From Spirochaeta cellobiosiphila DSM 17781 (GTDB lineage: Bacteria > Spirochaetota > Spirochaetia > DSM-17781): a stretch of DNA of 64,000 nt. The notes beneath the pieces are model-generated. The model worked only from the letters and a program-made list of their open reading frames with translations. It searched no databases and was not told the DNA's origin. The DNA lies in contig NZ_AUFW01000012.1 in the NCBI RefSeq assembly GCF_000426705.1, forward strand, positions 152,095 through 216,094, in the 5' to 3' direction. Position numbers and translations under genes: made by a program. Shown in pieces: positions 62,840-64,000 of the stretch (the stretch's first letter is position 1; every line of letters starts with the position of its first letter).

Positions 62840-64000
62840 CTATTCCTCTTCTTCTGGATCTATATGATATTGGCCTGGTATTAAGTCTTCTAGTTCTAAG
62901 ACTCCATCGTCGTCAGTTGTACCTGTTATCTCATCACCTGAATCATGTATTAGTTTGATGGACAGATTACTAAGGGGATTATCAAATTGGTTAGTGAATA
63001 CCATTTTGATTTTATCACCCATTTCAACTGTGTCACTAGCGATTCTTTCACACTTAAAACACTTAGCTGTAAAGATAAACTTAGGCTTCTCGGTCAAAGG
63101 ATTTTGAGGATCTGCTTGGAAGGAATAAATCCACTTCGCTTCTGCTTGTCCCCCTTCTACGCGAGCCCAGACTTTCTTTTCTGGAGAATCAGTTTCCTGA
63201 TCAGCATTTTGATCCCAGATGGTAAAGTGAACCACACTCATATCAGGAACGTTACTGGTGGAGACACTCATAGTCACTTCTTCCCCTATAAGGGCGGAAG
63301 TGACGCTCCAGGAAGGACTGGATAGGCTTCTTTCTTGTCGAGAGGCTTCTGCCGCCTCTTTGCTGGCGATAGGGTTCTCCACATTAAAGATCGTCCCGCC
63401 ATCCTGTTTGAACTGATCTGGATCCATACCCGGGAGCATAATAGGCAGGGGGACTGCCGCTCCTGCAGCTACTATGGTACAGGTCTCCTGATCTTGGGGA
63501 TCGCTACAGGTTTTCACCATAGAACCTAAGCAGGCGGCTTCTTTACCATTGATAAGAACCTTGGTAGATGTTCCTGAGGAGACAACCCCTTCATTACTGG
63601 GATTCTTTTTGAATTGAACTCCAGGAGGCATGGGAATGTGTCCTGGTGTGTCAAACATACTCGTTGAATCTTTGGTTGCCGCTGGGGAACCAGATATCAT
63701 AACGTCCTGTGATAGACCGTCTACGAGTTTTCCCAGGTAGGGATGAGGAATCATAGGGACAAGAGTAAGTCCTGATGGTGAAGGAACTTGGATGTCATGG
63801 AAGTCGATACCAAGGACCTGATCATTCTCCTTGGCTATTTGCTTCATTTCAGCAGTAACACCCCCGGAGCCTTTAAGGTCGATCTTACTCCCTTCGAGTA
63901 CAGCATCCCCTGAGGCTACTATATCCATTCCAGAGGAGGATTCAATACTCAGGGCATCCCCTGTCCCTATGGTGAGGGAACTATTACATTGGAGGAGGGT
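62840..64000 (-). CDS. VgrG-like/PAAR-domain protein, 5' end outside window
   Basis: The open frame of 386+ codons runs off the window. The N-terminal visible part (SLTIGTGDALSIESSSGMDIV, GDAVLEGSKIDLKG) is the regular beta-helix repeat seen at VgrG/gp5 tips. Then comes a PAAR-like DUF4150 segment (VMISGSPAATKDS, TPGHIPMPPG, KVLINGKEAACLGSMVKTC). An Ig-like domain and a carboxypeptidase-regulatory-like tail (DEITGTTDDDGVLELEDLIPGQYHI) follow. It is the likely tip of a contractile injection device, carrying downstream effectors. Confidence 0.78.
   Translation of the reverse strand, partial: TLLQCNSSLTIGTGDALSIESSSGMDIVASGDAVLEGSKIDLKGSGGVTAEMKQIAKENDQVLGIDFHDIQVPSPSGLTLVPMIPHPYLGKLVDGLSQDVMISGSPAATKDSTSMFDTPGHIPMPPGVQFKKNPSNEGVVSSGTSTKVLINGKEAACLGSMVKTCSDPQDQETCTIVAAGAAVPLPIMLPGMDPDQFKQDGGTIFNVENPIASKEAAEASRQERSLSSPSWSVTSALIGEEVTMSVSTSNVPDMSVVHFTIWDQNADQETDSPEKKVWARVEGGQAEAKWIYSFQADPQNPLTEKPKFIFTAKCFKCERIASDTVEMGDKIKMVFTNQFDNPLSNLSIKLIHDSGDEITGTTDDDGVLELEDLIPGQYHIDPEEEE

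Noticed and set aside
52695..64000. Complete type VI secretion system
   Set aside because: Only a tip-like protein and possible cargo are in the window; no sheath, tube, TssJLM or ClpV genes are visible, so the system type is left open.

Overview
The window reads as a chromosomal segment of a spirochaete (Spirochaetaceae/Treponema-like; the genus cannot be fixed from sequence alone). Reasons are a solute-binding protein with a GGSQE-type N-terminus, a HU-like protein with an Ig-like tail, a GlpP/Ugp transport operon without its own ATPase, a LacI-type sensor fused to a chemotaxis signalling domain, and an integron of the general kind described in Treponema denticola.

Region 1 (1-31.6 kb) is ordinary, gene-dense chromosome: rubredoxin, purU, an MFS transporter, a second DnaE-type polymerase, an HD protein, a ferritin-like/VIT transporter, pyruvate kinase, SrkA-like kinase, malQ, sixA, a DMT transporter, mutY and a DUF4015 hydrolase. 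A carotenoid operon follows (crtI-crtB-fused crtYcd-ParA-like), then signalling genes (pentapeptide protein, Cache-cyclase, PilZ, soluble LacI-MCP fusion), a HAD-ugpBAE operon behind an apparent attenuator and closed by convergent glpP, deoD, and a HU-like gene behind a roughly 400-nt, heavily structured leader.

Region 2 (31.9-50.7 kb) is clearly richer in A+T and is an integron cassette array. I find two attI-like platforms, about 94 % identical over about 95 bp, at 31901 and 47540. There are nine complete attC sites and one interrupted attC, all pointing the same way. An integron integrase pseudogene lies at 46739-47532, with a second C-terminal integrase fragment at 41046. Cassette starts and ends are self-complementary over 9-12 bp, so several cassette borders can be set to the base. 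Cassette genes include an SF2 helicase with a C-terminal nuclease-like segment, a TIR protein with an overlapping 56-codon ORF, EFR1, DUF1877, DUF3781, GNAT and DUF1963 proteins, and a MazG-like plus GIY-YIG/DUF2075 pair. The array is interrupted by IS30-, IS21-, IS481- and IS3-type debris and by a GH16 glucanase on the opposite strand.

Region 3 (50.7-64 kb, minus strand) begins with a lipoprotein gene and an IS3 element that truncates an SH3-domain gene. It continues as one tight operon: a VgrG-like/PAAR protein (cut by the window end), a 51-aa protein, a TPR lipoprotein, a very large Amidase_2/M23-like protein, a protein of unknown function, an SH3 membrane protein, an M23 peptidase with a broken N-terminus and the truncated SH3 paralogue. 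It looks like a puncturing-device tip with its cell-wall-active cargo.
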